Of a DNA stretch of 64,000 nt, positions 10,034 through 19,407 are shown in pieces. The translations under genes were made by a program, and so were the position numbers. Within the stretch, counting starts at the first letter, position 1; every line of letters starts with the position of its first letter. This stretch comes from Chloroflexota bacterium. Its GTDB lineage: Bacteria; Chloroflexota; Anaerolineae; Aggregatilineales; Phototrophicaceae. The notes beneath the pieces were generated by a model. That model did no database searches, was not told the DNA's origin, and worked only from the letters and a program-made list of their open reading frames with translations. Location of the stretch: contig WTGC01000004.1 of the NCBI GenBank assembly GCA_011523705.1, positions 229,974 through 293,973 on the forward strand, given 5' to 3'.

Positions 10034-11011
10034 GTGGGAAACCAGATCATCGCCGTCGATCTGGGCGGCACCCAAATTCGTACCGCCCGCTATGACCTTG
10101 AGCTCAATTTGCTGCAGCGCGAGAACACGCTGACAGAGGCTTACTTGGGCTTGCAATCCACAATTGAGCGCATGAAGGTTTATATCCGCAAGGCGATGCC
10201 GGCAAGCGCGGAGGATGTATTGGGCATCGGCATTTCGTCGCCGGGTCCGCTGAACCCCTTCGCAGGCGTCATCGTCGCGCCGCCGAATTTGCCCGGCTGG
10301 CTGGATGTGCCGCTGCGCGACATCATGGAGTCCGAATTCAGTTTGCCCGTGCATATCGGCAATGACGCCAACGTGGCCGCCCTGGCGGAAGCCTCCAAGG
10401 GCGCCGCGCAAGGCTGCCGACATGTGGTCTATATCACCGTCAGTACCGGCATCGGCGCGGGCATCATCTGTGACGGCAAGCTGCTGTTGGGGCGTGACGG
10501 ACTGGCGGCTGAATTCGGGCATATTCCCATCGTGCTCGAAAACGGGACGGTGTCCTCGGTTGAGTTGGAAGCGGCAGGACCCGCGATTGCGCGCCGCGTC
10601 AAACGTTCGATTGAGGAAGGCGCCAAATCCAAGGTAATGGACATCGTCGACGGCGATCTGAAGCGCATCGACGCCAGAGCGGTCGGGATGGCGGCCGCCG
10701 CTGGCGACGAACTGGGGATCGCGCAGCTGGCTTACGCGGGCCGCATCATCGGCTTGGGCATCGTTTCCATTATGCACCTGTTCAATCCCGAGGTGATCGT
10801 CATCGGCGGCGGCGTCAGCAAAACCGGAGACCTGCTTTTCGCGCCGATGCGAGAGGCAGTGCGGGCGCAGGTGATGGACGAAGCCTACACCGAAAACTTG
10901 CGCATTGAGCAATCGGCTTTGGGCGATGACGTGGCTCTCATCGGGGCGGCCGCCCTCGTCGCGACCGACGGCGGCAACCTCGACATCAGCGAGCTGGACC
11001 GGCGATTCTAA
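10034..11011 (+). CDS. ROK family protein, glucokinase-like
   Basis: IIAVDLGGTQIRTARYD phosphate motif, GIGISSPGPLNP, GNDANVAALAE, ITVSTGIGAGII. Likely GTG start at 10034; the ORF extends to 9938. Confidence 0.88.
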   Translation: MGNQIIAVDLGGTQIRTARYDLELNLLQRENTLTEAYLGLQSTIERMKVYIRKAMPASAEDVLGIGISSPGPLNPFAGVIVAPPNLPGWLDVPLRDIMESEFSLPVHIGNDANVAALAEASKGAAQGCRHVVYITVSTGIGAGIICDGKLLLGRDGLAAEFGHIPIVLENGTVSSVELEAAGPAIARRVKRSIEEGAKSKVMDIVDGDLKRIDARAVGMAAAAGDELGIAQLAYAGRIIGLGIVSIMHLFNPEVIVIGGGVSKTGDLLFAPMREAVRAQVMDEAYTENLRIEQSALGDDVALIGAAALVATDGGNLDISELDRRF

Positions 11012-11078
11012 GCCGATGCCGGGGGCAGGTCGACCGCGCAAAAACTATGCCCATTCGCTGGCGTGATACAATCGAATT

Positions 11079-12674
11079 ATGTTGATGCGACCGGACCTTC
11101 GTACGCAGCAGCGCGACTTTCTGCTGGAGATTACGCGCGCCATCACCGCGCAGCTCGACCTGGACGAAGTGCTGCGGCGCGTGCTTCACGCCTCGCTGGT
11201 CATGCTGGCCGGCCGCGTCGGCGTCGTCGCGCTAAGCGATAAACATGACGGTCAGTTTTCCGTGCGCGCTTACAGTGGCATCGCGGCCGCTGATGTGGCG
11301 CAGCTCAATGACAAGCTGCAAGAATTGATGAACCCGCATGAGCACGGCGGTTTCAGCCGCGAGTTTCTGAATAGCAAACTGCGCGAAATGGCCGATGTTA
11401 TTGACCCACGCCTCGCGCAGTCGATCGCGATGCCGCTGGTCTTCGCCCAGAATCCCCTGGGCTTGCTCATCGTTTTTCGCTCGTATCAGACCAGCATCAC
11501 ACCAGAAGACTTGATTACGCTGCAGAGCTTCGCCGATCAAGCCGCCATCGCCGTCAACAACGCGCAGTTATATGGCGCAATCAATCAGGAACGTCAACGG
11601 CTGGCAGCGATCCTCAACAACAGCGGCGACGGCGTCTTCATTCTGAATCCCGATCTCACGATCCAGCAGGTGAACCTCGCCTTCGAGCGCATGACCGGCT
11701 GGCGCCCGCAGGATGCGGTGGACCGCCCCAAAGGCGATGTCATCGTTTGGGATGCTTTGGAAGGTCCCGATATTGAAGACGCGCTGAACGCCGGTTGGGC
11801 GCAGACGAGTTCGGCCGGCGAGCGCGCCGATACCGTCACCGTCGAAGGCGACCTGCGGCGGCGCGACGGCATGACGATCAGCATCGGGATCACCTATGCC
11901 CCGCTGTTGACCGCCGACGGACGACTGGAAAGCATCATCGCGAACGTCCGCGATATCACCAATTTCCGCAAAGCGCAGGAGATGCAATCCGTATTCGTCT
12001 CCACCGTGCATCACGAGTTGCGCACGCCGATCGCCATCATCAAGGGTTACGCCAGCACGCTCGGCCGCGACGATGTGGAATGGGACAGCAGTGTCATCCG
12101 CGAGAACGTGGCGATCATCGAAGACGAAGCCGACCGACTGACCGATCTGGTTGAAGACTTGCTGACCGCCAGCAAGATTCAAGCGGCGCGCGAGCTGCGG
12201 CTGAACCTGGCCGATACCGATCTCGAATCCGTCGTCGCGCGTTCCGTCGCCCGCTTGGAGAGCCAAACCAATCATCGGTTCGCGCTCAGCTTCTCGGATA
12301 ATTTCCCCCTGATACCCGGCGACGAAATGCGCTTGCGGCAGGTCATAGAGAATCTATTGACCAACGCCATCAAGTACTCGCCCGAAGACAGCACCATTAC
12401 GGTGGGCGGGCGCTTCACCGAAAAGAGCGTGACCGTCTTTGTGCGCGACGAAGGCGCTGGCATCGCAAAAGACCAGATCGAGAAAGTCTTTGAGCGCTTC
12501 TATCGCGTCGACGACAGGCTGACGAGCCGAACCCACGGCACCGGCTTGGGTCTCTACCTGGTCAAAGCAATTGTGGAAGCGCACGGCGGCGAAATCTCGG
12601 TGAAGAGCCAGGTCGGCGGCGGTTCGACATTTTTCTTCACGCTGCCTCGCGATGAAGCGGCTGCCGCAGTGTAG
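11079..12674 (+). CDS. sensor histidine kinase with GAF and PAS domains
   Basis: 531 aa; HHELRTPIAIIKGYAS H-box, NLLTNAIKYSPEDS N-box, DEGAGIAKD and GTGLGLYLVKAIVEAHGG. Confidence 0.94.
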   Translation: MLMRPDLRTQQRDFLLEITRAITAQLDLDEVLRRVLHASLVMLAGRVGVVALSDKHDGQFSVRAYSGIAAADVAQLNDKLQELMNPHEHGGFSREFLNSKLREMADVIDPRLAQSIAMPLVFAQNPLGLLIVFRSYQTSITPEDLITLQSFADQAAIAVNNAQLYGAINQERQRLAAILNNSGDGVFILNPDLTIQQVNLAFERMTGWRPQDAVDRPKGDVIVWDALEGPDIEDALNAGWAQTSSAGERADTVTVEGDLRRRDGMTISIGITYAPLLTADGRLESIIANVRDITNFRKAQEMQSVFVSTVHHELRTPIAIIKGYASTLGRDDVEWDSSVIRENVAIIEDEADRLTDLVEDLLTASKIQAARELRLNLADTDLESVVARSVARLESQTNHRFALSFSDNFPLIPGDEMRLRQVIENLLTNAIKYSPEDSTITVGGRFTEKSVTVFVRDEGAGIAKDQIEKVFERFYRVDDRLTSRTHGTGLGLYLVKAIVEAHGGEISVKSQVGGGSTFFFTLPRDEAAAAV

Positions 12675-12791
12675 TTTTTCACAGCCACATTGGCTGACGG
12701 ATTGCCTACGCTGGGTAACGAGCTATGGTAAACTGCGTTTAGTTCGCTATGCTTTTGGCAAACGTTCGAGTTTAGATTAAAGAGGAAACCT

Positions 12792-14258
12792 ATGCGGCTG
12801 CAAGATGCTGGGGTGAATGCCGGTCGGATCTTGACAATTCTTTTGCTTTTAATGGCCATGCTGTTGGTCGCCTCGTCGGCGCTGACGCAAGACAGCCCGG
12901 TCATGCAGGGACTGGCGGTCGCCAGAGATCTCATCGAAGAAGAGCGTGGCGAGCCGCTGAGGATGGTTCGCTGGCGCTTTTACGAAGACAATTGGAGCAG
13001 CGAGGCGAGCGCGCGGCTGTATGGCGCTTTCGGCATCGACAGCTGCGCCTCCAGTATTCCTTTTGCGCGCAAACGCGCCACGATTCTCTTTGGCTGGACC
13101 TACAGCTTGTTAGATTCATCCGGCAAAGAATACCAAGCGCGCGTCAGCTATGACCTGGCGCATTCGGTGCTCTGCGACGAAGTCATCGTCCCACCACAGT
13201 ATGCGCCGCCGCCGACGCCGGTGCCTCCGCCGGCGCCTGAGCCCGCGCCAGAAGCGGCTCCAGAATCGGCGCCGCAACCGGCCGAGAGCCAGGCGGTCGC
13301 CGTCGTGCCGATCGCCAGCACGGCGAATGTCGGCGGCTTTGAGTTAGGAGGCCATATCGCCGGCTTCGGTGGCGCGGCAGTCAATGCCATGAGACAATCG
13401 CGCATGACCTGGGTCAAGAAGCAGGTGACGCACGGCATTTCTGACGGGGCTGGCATCATTGGCGCAGCGCGCGCCCAAGGGTTCAAGGTGCTGCTGGGCG
13501 CCCTCGGCAGCAAAGACCGGCTGCGCGATAACTTTGACGGATATGTGGCCGAGTTTGCGCAATACGTCGGCTTCCTGGCGAGTCAAGGCGCCGATGCCAT
13601 CGAGGTTTGGAACGAGCCAAATATCGACCGCGAATGGCCGATCGGCCAAGTCAACGGTGGCAGATACGTCCAGCTGCTCGCCGCCGCTTACAACGCGATC
13701 AAAGCAGCCAACCCGAATACGATCGTCATTAGCGGCGCGCCCGCCCCGACCGGCTACTTCGGCGCTGCCGGCTGCACTGGCAACGGATGCAACGACGATG
13801 TCTTCATGCAACAAATGGCGCAAGCCGGCGGCGCGCAATATATGGATTGCCTTGGCTTGCACTACAATGAAGGTGTGCTCAGTCCGACGCAGAGCGGCGG
13901 CGATCCGCGCGGTCACTATCCAACCTATTTCTTCCAGTCCATGCTGAACCGCGGCCTGCAATACTTCCCCAATACCCAGGTCTGCTGGACGGAACTGGGT
14001 TACCTCAGCGGCGATGGCATGCCTGGCCCGATTCCCAGTCACTTCGGCTGGGCGAGCAATGTTACCGTTGGTCAGCAGGCTCAATGGCTGGGTGACGCCG
14101 TACGTCTGTCACGGAATTCTGGCCGCGTGCGTTTGATGATCGTCTGGAATGTCGACTTCACCCATTGGGGCGCCGATCCTCAGGCGGGCTATGCGATCAT
14201 TCGACCCGGCGGCGGCTGCCCGGCTTGTGGCTCGCTGGCTGCGGCAATGGGCGGCTAG
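12792..14258 (+). CDS. secreted glycoside hydrolase-like (GH39/cellulase superfamily) protein with Pro/Ala-rich linker
   Basis: 488 aa; N-terminal hydrophobic signal, PPPTPVPPPAPEPAPEAAPESAPQPAE linker, EVWNEPNIDREW and CWTELGYLSGDG as candidate catalytic Glu motifs. Confidence 0.78.
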   Translation: MRLQDAGVNAGRILTILLLLMAMLLVASSALTQDSPVMQGLAVARDLIEEERGEPLRMVRWRFYEDNWSSEASARLYGAFGIDSCASSIPFARKRATILFGWTYSLLDSSGKEYQARVSYDLAHSVLCDEVIVPPQYAPPPTPVPPPAPEPAPEAAPESAPQPAESQAVAVVPIASTANVGGFELGGHIAGFGGAAVNAMRQSRMTWVKKQVTHGISDGAGIIGAARAQGFKVLLGALGSKDRLRDNFDGYVAEFAQYVGFLASQGADAIEVWNEPNIDREWPIGQVNGGRYVQLLAAAYNAIKAANPNTIVISGAPAPTGYFGAAGCTGNGCNDDVFMQQMAQAGGAQYMDCLGLHYNEGVLSPTQSGGDPRGHYPTYFFQSMLNRGLQYFPNTQVCWTELGYLSGDGMPGPIPSHFGWASNVTVGQQAQWLGDAVRLSRNSGRVRLMIVWNVDFTHWGADPQAGYAIIRPGGGCPACGSLAAAMGG

Positions 14259-14284
14259 CAGCCTTCAACCCATCAAGATCGGTA

Positions 14285-14314
14285 GGGGCGAGACGGTGAC
14301 TCGCCCCTTTTTGT
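14285..14314 (+). terminator. Rho-independent terminator-like hairpin downstream of the GH-like gene
   Basis: GGGGCGAG-ACGGTGA-CTCGCCCC stem-loop followed by TTTTTGTTTT. Confidence 0.7.
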
Positions 14315-14462
14315 TTTGGCTTTGCCACCGTCGAAAATGAAATGCCCATCTCCCACTGCGATTGCTGCCGCAATCAAACAGAAACATTATCGAACCAAAA
14401 CAGAAGCGGGGGTCAATCCTTGCGAAAGTCAACGACTTCTACGATCTACGCCGAGTTTAGCT

Positions 14463-14510
14463 CCCCCTCTCCCCTTGTGGGAGAGGGGGCCGGGGGGTGA
14501 GGGGTGAAAC
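14463..14510. repeat. REP-like palindromic intergenic element
   Basis: CCCCCTCTCCC-CTTGT-GGGAGAGGGGG, a perfect 11-bp stem, followed by CCGGGGGGTGAGGGGTGA. A partial inverted relative lies at the window end. Confidence 0.65.
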
Positions 14511-14544
14511 TGAGTGATTTACGCTCAATCGCGAACGCGGGTCG

Positions 14545-16068
14545 TCAATCATCCAGACTCAGCAGCCAGAGATCGTTGAACAGGCAGCCGGTTCTCACCT
14601 CATCGTAATTCACCGCGGCGATGCCGACGCCGCCGATCCGCGGAATGCTGTCCAAGCTGCCGACATAGCGCTCGTCGAGGAAATAGTGGATAGTCTCGTC
14701 GCCGACGATGACCAGCAATTCATGCTCTGTCGCAGCGGCCACGCCCTGGTTTCCGTATATGCCGAGCTCAAATCCAGCGACAGTGCGCCGAGAAACGCCA
14801 TAATCGCCGTGGCTGGTGACATAAGCCAGGGTGTAATTGTCATCATCGTTGTAATGGAAATACAATCCGCAGCCGCCGTTCTGCGCCGAGCGTACATCGA
14901 GCGTCAGCGACGCGCCTATCGCAAACTGCGCGAAGCTGAAATCGGAGGCGATTGGCAATCGCGAAATGCCAGCGCGCGCGCGCACGACCGAGCTCTCCGG
15001 CACGGCCAGTTTGATTTCGCCTCCGACCGGGACGAGCTGCTGACGCGCCAGCGTATTCGCCATGGCGTAGTAACCCCGCGCCACCAAACGAGGCGGGAAG
15101 AGCAAGCGCTCGTCGACGAGAGTCGGCGCAGTCACCAGGATCTCCGCCACGACAAATGACATTGCGCCGCCGATGCGCTCGTCGGTCATCAAGGCGACGC
15201 CCAAGCTGCCGGGCCGCTCTGGCGCATGATCACCGGCCGAGCCCACGACCTGGCCGTTGTAGACGACGTCAACGTGCCCGCCGCTGACCAGGACACCCAG
15301 CCGGAAATCCCCCTCCCCCGGGCGGATCGCTGGATGAGCGGTCCACTTCCGCAATGGCGTGATTTCAGCGCCGTCAACGCGATCCACGCGCCAAAAGCCG
15401 CGCTTGCTCAGCAGAAGGCGATGGTACTTCGTCGGCGACAGATAGCGGAAAAGCAGACCGACCTGCCAAACCGCCGGCGAACTCACCTGCCCGAAAGCGA
15501 CTTCGACATACAACTCGTTTGCAATCGGGAGATGCAAGCCGACCAAACCCGCCGATTGCGCCAGCCCCCGCAGGTCCAAGGCGAAGGCGCTGGAATCAGA
15601 AACGTTGACCGCCCGGTCGCTGTATACGACTTCCCAATTCGCGCTGTCGACCGGCGCCTCGCGCAGTATCAGACGATCGTATCCGGGCAGCACATGCAGC
15701 CGATAGGCGCCCGCACTTTCGCCTACGGCGCGCACCGCAATCGTATAAGTGGACGTTATCGGCATCACGAAGGCTTGAATCGCCGCGTCGCGCTCGGCGG
15801 GATAATCGTAATCGTCGTTGGATACCACCAGCTTTCCCGCGTGATCGTAGATCTCAAGCAGCGGGTCGAGCTCTTCACTCAGCGCTTCGACGCGGAAGGA
15901 AAGCAGCGAAAGCTCAAGCGCAGTCAGCGAATAACGGTGGGTTTCGCCCGCGGCCAGCTCGCCATCGACGGCGCTGCCGACCCGCAGGGCAGTGTCTTGC
16001 GCGGCTAATGTGGAGAGGGACCCCAGCAGGCAAGCGATGCAGAAAATGATTCTGCCCGGCGCGGTCAT
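14545..16068 (-). CDS. exported protein with pre-peptidase C-terminal-like domain and beta-sandwich domains
   Basis: 507 aa; signal peptide MTAPGRIIFCIACLLGSLSTLAAQ; PPC-like GELAAGETHRYSLTALELSLLSFRVE...DPLLEIYDHAGKLVVSNDDYDYPAERDAAIQAFVMPITSTYTIAVRA. Confidence 0.7.
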   Translation of the reverse strand: MTAPGRIIFCIACLLGSLSTLAAQDTALRVGSAVDGELAAGETHRYSLTALELSLLSFRVEALSEELDPLLEIYDHAGKLVVSNDDYDYPAERDAAIQAFVMPITSTYTIAVRAVGESAGAYRLHVLPGYDRLILREAPVDSANWEVVYSDRAVNVSDSSAFALDLRGLAQSAGLVGLHLPIANELYVEVAFGQVSSPAVWQVGLLFRYLSPTKYHRLLLSKRGFWRVDRVDGAEITPLRKWTAHPAIRPGEGDFRLGVLVSGGHVDVVYNGQVVGSAGDHAPERPGSLGVALMTDERIGGAMSFVVAEILVTAPTLVDERLLFPPRLVARGYYAMANTLARQQLVPVGGEIKLAVPESSVVRARAGISRLPIASDFSFAQFAIGASLTLDVRSAQNGGCGLYFHYNDDDNYTLAYVTSHGDYGVSRRTVAGFELGIYGNQGVAAATEHELLVIVGDETIHYFLDERYVGSLDSIPRIGGVGIAAVNYDEVRTGCLFNDLWLLSLDD

Positions 16069-16742
16069 TTGTCTTTCGGCATCCAGGAGGTATAGGTATC
16101 GGCCAGATAATCCAGATAGGCGTGGTAATCTTCTTGCGACATCTCCGCGCCCAGCTCGCCCCGATGAAATTCGGCCTGGGCGAGGCGGCGGTAGTTGCCG
16201 GCTTCGCGCAAATCGCGCCCGTCTTCATTCTTTCGTTTTTTCTTGCGCTGATACTGGAGCGAAAGTCGCGAAAGGGGCAGCGCCTCGAAATCCGTTGGCG
16301 AGACGATGCTGTAGGTGACGATATACTCGCCGTCCTGCTCCAGCGCGTTCGCCACCACATACCAGCCCTTGGGCACGCGCGGATGGCGCTTCGCTTCAAA
16401 ATGCCACATGAGCAAGTTGACGTTTTGCGCCGCGTCGATGGCGCCTTGTACTTTGCTGCCGCTGACCAGCCTGATCATATCGCCGGCAAACTGAATAGCG
16501 CGATTGCTCGGCCAATAGGTTTTGGTCAAGTAATCAGCGCCGTAAGTCAAGAAAACCGCCACGATGAGCGCGGCGCCGATTGTGATCAAGCCGCCCTGGG
16601 GAAAAATGCTGCTGATTAGCAAATAGCTGGCGAGCGCGCCGACGATGAAGGTGACACAGCCGACCATGCGAACGCCCGAATGCTCCCGGTCCACCTCAAA
16701 CTCGATATTGGGGACCTTGTCTGGCGCGTTTAACATGGGCAT
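16065..16742 (-). CDS. hypothetical protein with two transmembrane segments
   Basis: 225 aa; hydrophobic VTFIVGALASYLLISSIF and GGLITIGAALIVAVFLTYGA; 4-bp overlap with the downstream CDS suggests co-transcription. Confidence 0.65.
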   Translation of the reverse strand: MPMLNAPDKVPNIEFEVDREHSGVRMVGCVTFIVGALASYLLISSIFPQGGLITIGAALIVAVFLTYGADYLTKTYWPSNRAIQFAGDMIRLVSGSKVQGAIDAAQNVNLLMWHFEAKRHPRVPKGWYVVANALEQDGEYIVTYSIVSPTDFEALPLSRLSLQYQRKKKRKNEDGRDLREAGNYRRLAQAEFHRGELGAEMSQEDYHAYLDYLADTYTSWMPKDK

Positions 16743-17098
16743 TCTGCTTCTCTATTTCTGCGTATCCACAGGGGGAAACGGCGGATCTTATCAGGACATC
16801 ATAACGCAATTCATCCATGTTGCAATAGGGCCGCGCCCCGCCCTTGCGCCAAAATGCCGGCGGACTGCGCTTTGAGCCCAACATCGCCCTGCATTCATGC
16901 TGTGCAGTTCTCCCGTGCAGGTTGATGGCAGGCGCTTTCATTATGGTGACGGCACTTTGCTTTGGCTCGAATTTCGGCGCCCCCTTCATCGGCGGGGGCC
17001 TTATTCTCATCGTCGATCGCGACCGAAGCTGGGGGTGAAAATTGCAGCGCTGTCTTGATGAATCGCCGCCGGCGCCCTTTTGAGATTTGGCCCAACTA

Positions 17099-17815
17099 TC
17101 AGCCGTCGAACTGCTTCCACCAGATGCCGGTGCACTCCGGCACGATCACCGTATCGCCGTCCAGGCACTCGTCCGCCACGTCATCGCCGAAGAAAAAGCG
17201 CATGAGCTCGTCGGCTTCTTTCGGCGAGGCAAATTGAAAATCCGTGCGGATCCAGCGGTAGGAGAAGCCATGTTCTCGCTCCCAGTAACGGTACAACTCT
17301 GCCAGCTTGCCCGATGGCGCGAGCGGTTGTCGACTGCCTGTACCCATCGTCTCAATGAGAATGGCGACGCCGCCCGGTTTCAGGATCCGCTCCATCTCGG
17401 CAAGCATCTTGTCCGTTCGCGCAGGCCAATCTTGCGGATGCCAGCCAACGACGTGCGCGAAGCTCCAGCCTTCAATGACCAGATCGGCGCAGCGCGAGAC
17501 GACCGGCATGCGACCATTGTCGCCCTGCGCGAGGCGCCAATTGGTCGTGCCAGTCGCGCGCATGGCGCTGTCGGCTTGTCGTAGCATTGGCGCTTCAATG
17601 TCAAAGGCGAAGACCTGTTCCACCAAGACGGAGAGCAGCCGCGTTATTCGACCCGTGCCCGCGCCGAATTCGACAATTCGTAAGCCGCCCAGGGGACGGA
17701 TATCGTGCAGCGCGGCAAAGAGATTGCCGTGTCGGTCTTCACGCGCAACGAGCCGGTCAAACTGCTCGGCTCGCTGGTGATAGATATTCTGGAAGAAGTC
17801 TCGCCGCGAAGACAC
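17099..17815 (-). CDS. class I SAM-dependent methyltransferase
   Basis: 238 aa; RIVEFGAGTGRITRLLS motif I, GWSFAHVVGWHP, ERILKPGGVAILIET. Confidence 0.88.
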   Translation of the reverse strand: MSSRRDFFQNIYHQRAEQFDRLVAREDRHGNLFAALHDIRPLGGLRIVEFGAGTGRITRLLSVLVEQVFAFDIEAPMLRQADSAMRATGTTNWRLAQGDNGRMPVVSRCADLVIEGWSFAHVVGWHPQDWPARTDKMLAEMERILKPGGVAILIETMGTGSRQPLAPSGKLAELYRYWEREHGFSYRWIRTDFQFASPKEADELMRFFFGDDVADECLDGDTVIVPECTGIWWKQFDG

Positions 17816-17842
17816 TGTGGAACTTGTGGACCTTAGATTCGC

Positions 17843-19261
17843 TCAGGCGCTGAACTGATCGAGAAGCTCTTCAAATCGCTCTCGGTTGATTTGAGGATAC
17901 TTGACCAGTTGCGCCTTGAAGACCGTCATATACTGCGCGATCTGCGGGCGGGTATAAGCCTCGAAGCGAAGCGTGACGGCCGGTTGCGTATTGCTCGCCC
18001 GCACCAGCCCCCAGCCGGCGTCGAAGTTCACGCGCGCCCCGTCGACCGTCACCACTTCGTATTCGCTCTGCAAGTTTGCTGTCATCTCGTCGATCATCTT
18101 GAATTTCAAATCGTCCGGCGCCGACAGCACAATCTCCGGCGTCGCCACCAGTTTGGGAATCTCCTCGAAAATCTCGGCGACCGTCAAATCGCTATTGCTT
18201 ATGATTTCCAGCGTCTTCAGCGCGACGAGGGGCGCGTCATCGAATCCGTAATAGTCTTCGCCGATGAAGAGATGCCCGCTGACCTCGCCGCCCAGCAAGG
18301 AGCCGATTTCATTCATCTTTTGTTTCATCAAGCTGTGGCCCGATTTCCACATGACGGGCAGGCCGCCGTATTTGCTAATCTCATCGGGCAAAGCTTGCGA
18401 CGCCTTGACATCAAAAACGATCGGCGTATTAGGGTGACGGCTGAGCAGGTCGCGCGCCAACAGCGCCAGCAGTCGATCAGCGGCGATATGATGCCCATGA
18501 TTGTCGATGAAGCCGCAGCGGTCGCTGTCGCCATCAAATGCCAGACCCAGATCGGCGCCCAGCGCGACAACCTTGGCTTCCAATTCGCGCGTCATCTCCG
18601 GATCTTCCGGATTCGGGAGATGATTCGGGAAGGTCCCGTCCGGCTCGCAATAGAGGCATTCCACATCCAAGCCCAGGGCGGCAAGCACCGGTGGCAGATA
18701 GGCGCCGGACAGTCCATTGCCAGCGTCCAAAACGACTTTCATTCGCTTGGCCATCGTCACCTTGCTCTGAATCGTCGCCATATGCCGCTGGATCATATCG
18801 AAGTCTTCAGCAATATCCGGCTCACCGACCGTGAACGATTCGTCATGGATGATGCCGAGCAGGTCCTGAATCTGCTCGTCCGCGAGCGCCAGCTTGCCGT
18901 AAGCCATCTTGATCCCGTTGTAGCGCGTATCGAGATGACTGCCGGTGATCATGACGCCAGCGCCGATGCCGTCGTACGATGCCGAGGCAAAGTAGACGGT
19001 CGGCGTGAGCACCTCGCCGATATCGGTTACCGGCAGGCCGGTGGACGCCAAGCCCTCGATGACGGCCGCTTTGAGCGGTACGGAGGTCACGCGATTGTCC
19101 GAGCCGACGAATACGCGCTGCGACCGAAAGTGACGGGGCAAATAAGTGCCCAGCGCCTTGCCAACCAGCAGGGCGACAGCCGGCGTCAACTGCGGAGAGT
19201 CGCCAGCCGCGATTCCGCGGATATCGTATTTGCGAAAAATCGAAGGATCGATTGTTGTCAT
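17843..19261 (-). CDS. phosphomannomutase/phosphoglucomutase
   Basis: 472 aa; FRKYDIRGIA, GVMITGSHLDTRYNGIK (the usual Ser active site is present as TGSH), AFDGDSDRCGFID metal loop, GEVSGHLF. Confidence 0.93.
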   Translation of the reverse strand: MTTIDPSIFRKYDIRGIAAGDSPQLTPAVALLVGKALGTYLPRHFRSQRVFVGSDNRVTSVPLKAAVIEGLASTGLPVTDIGEVLTPTVYFASASYDGIGAGVMITGSHLDTRYNGIKMAYGKLALADEQIQDLLGIIHDESFTVGEPDIAEDFDMIQRHMATIQSKVTMAKRMKVVLDAGNGLSGAYLPPVLAALGLDVECLYCEPDGTFPNHLPNPEDPEMTRELEAKVVALGADLGLAFDGDSDRCGFIDNHGHHIAADRLLALLARDLLSRHPNTPIVFDVKASQALPDEISKYGGLPVMWKSGHSLMKQKMNEIGSLLGGEVSGHLFIGEDYYGFDDAPLVALKTLEIISNSDLTVAEIFEEIPKLVATPEIVLSAPDDLKFKMIDEMTANLQSEYEVVTVDGARVNFDAGWGLVRASNTQPAVTLRFEAYTRPQIAQYMTVFKAQLVKYPQINRERFEELLDQFSA

Positions 19262-19407
19262 CGGTCTTTCTTGCTCCTCAAATTGGAATTTCCAGCCGCG
19301 CGCCCGTCCATACTGTTTTCTAAACGATCGCGCGCCATTTTCAAAATACGAGGCAGGCCCATTGTCGGCTCTGCCTCATGAAATCATGCGTGCCGCCCTC
19401 ACAGATC

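Noticed and set aside
9923-11041. 372-aa minus-strand ORF
   Set aside because: Antisense to the ROK gene, which has unambiguous family motifs.
13196-13300. Repetitive GCGCCGCCGCCG/CCGGCGCC tract resembling a tandem repeat
   Set aside because: Encodes the Pro/Ala linker of the GH-like protein; codon-level low complexity explains it.
16696-17095. Several small ORFs in the gap between the hypothetical membrane protein and the methyltransferase
   Set aside because: Mutually overlapping on both strands, no motif, no convincing RBS; treated as intergenic.
17891-19381. 496-aa plus-strand ORF
   Set aside because: Fully antisense to the clear phosphomannomutase gene; composition (His/Arg-rich) typical of GC-rich antisense frames.
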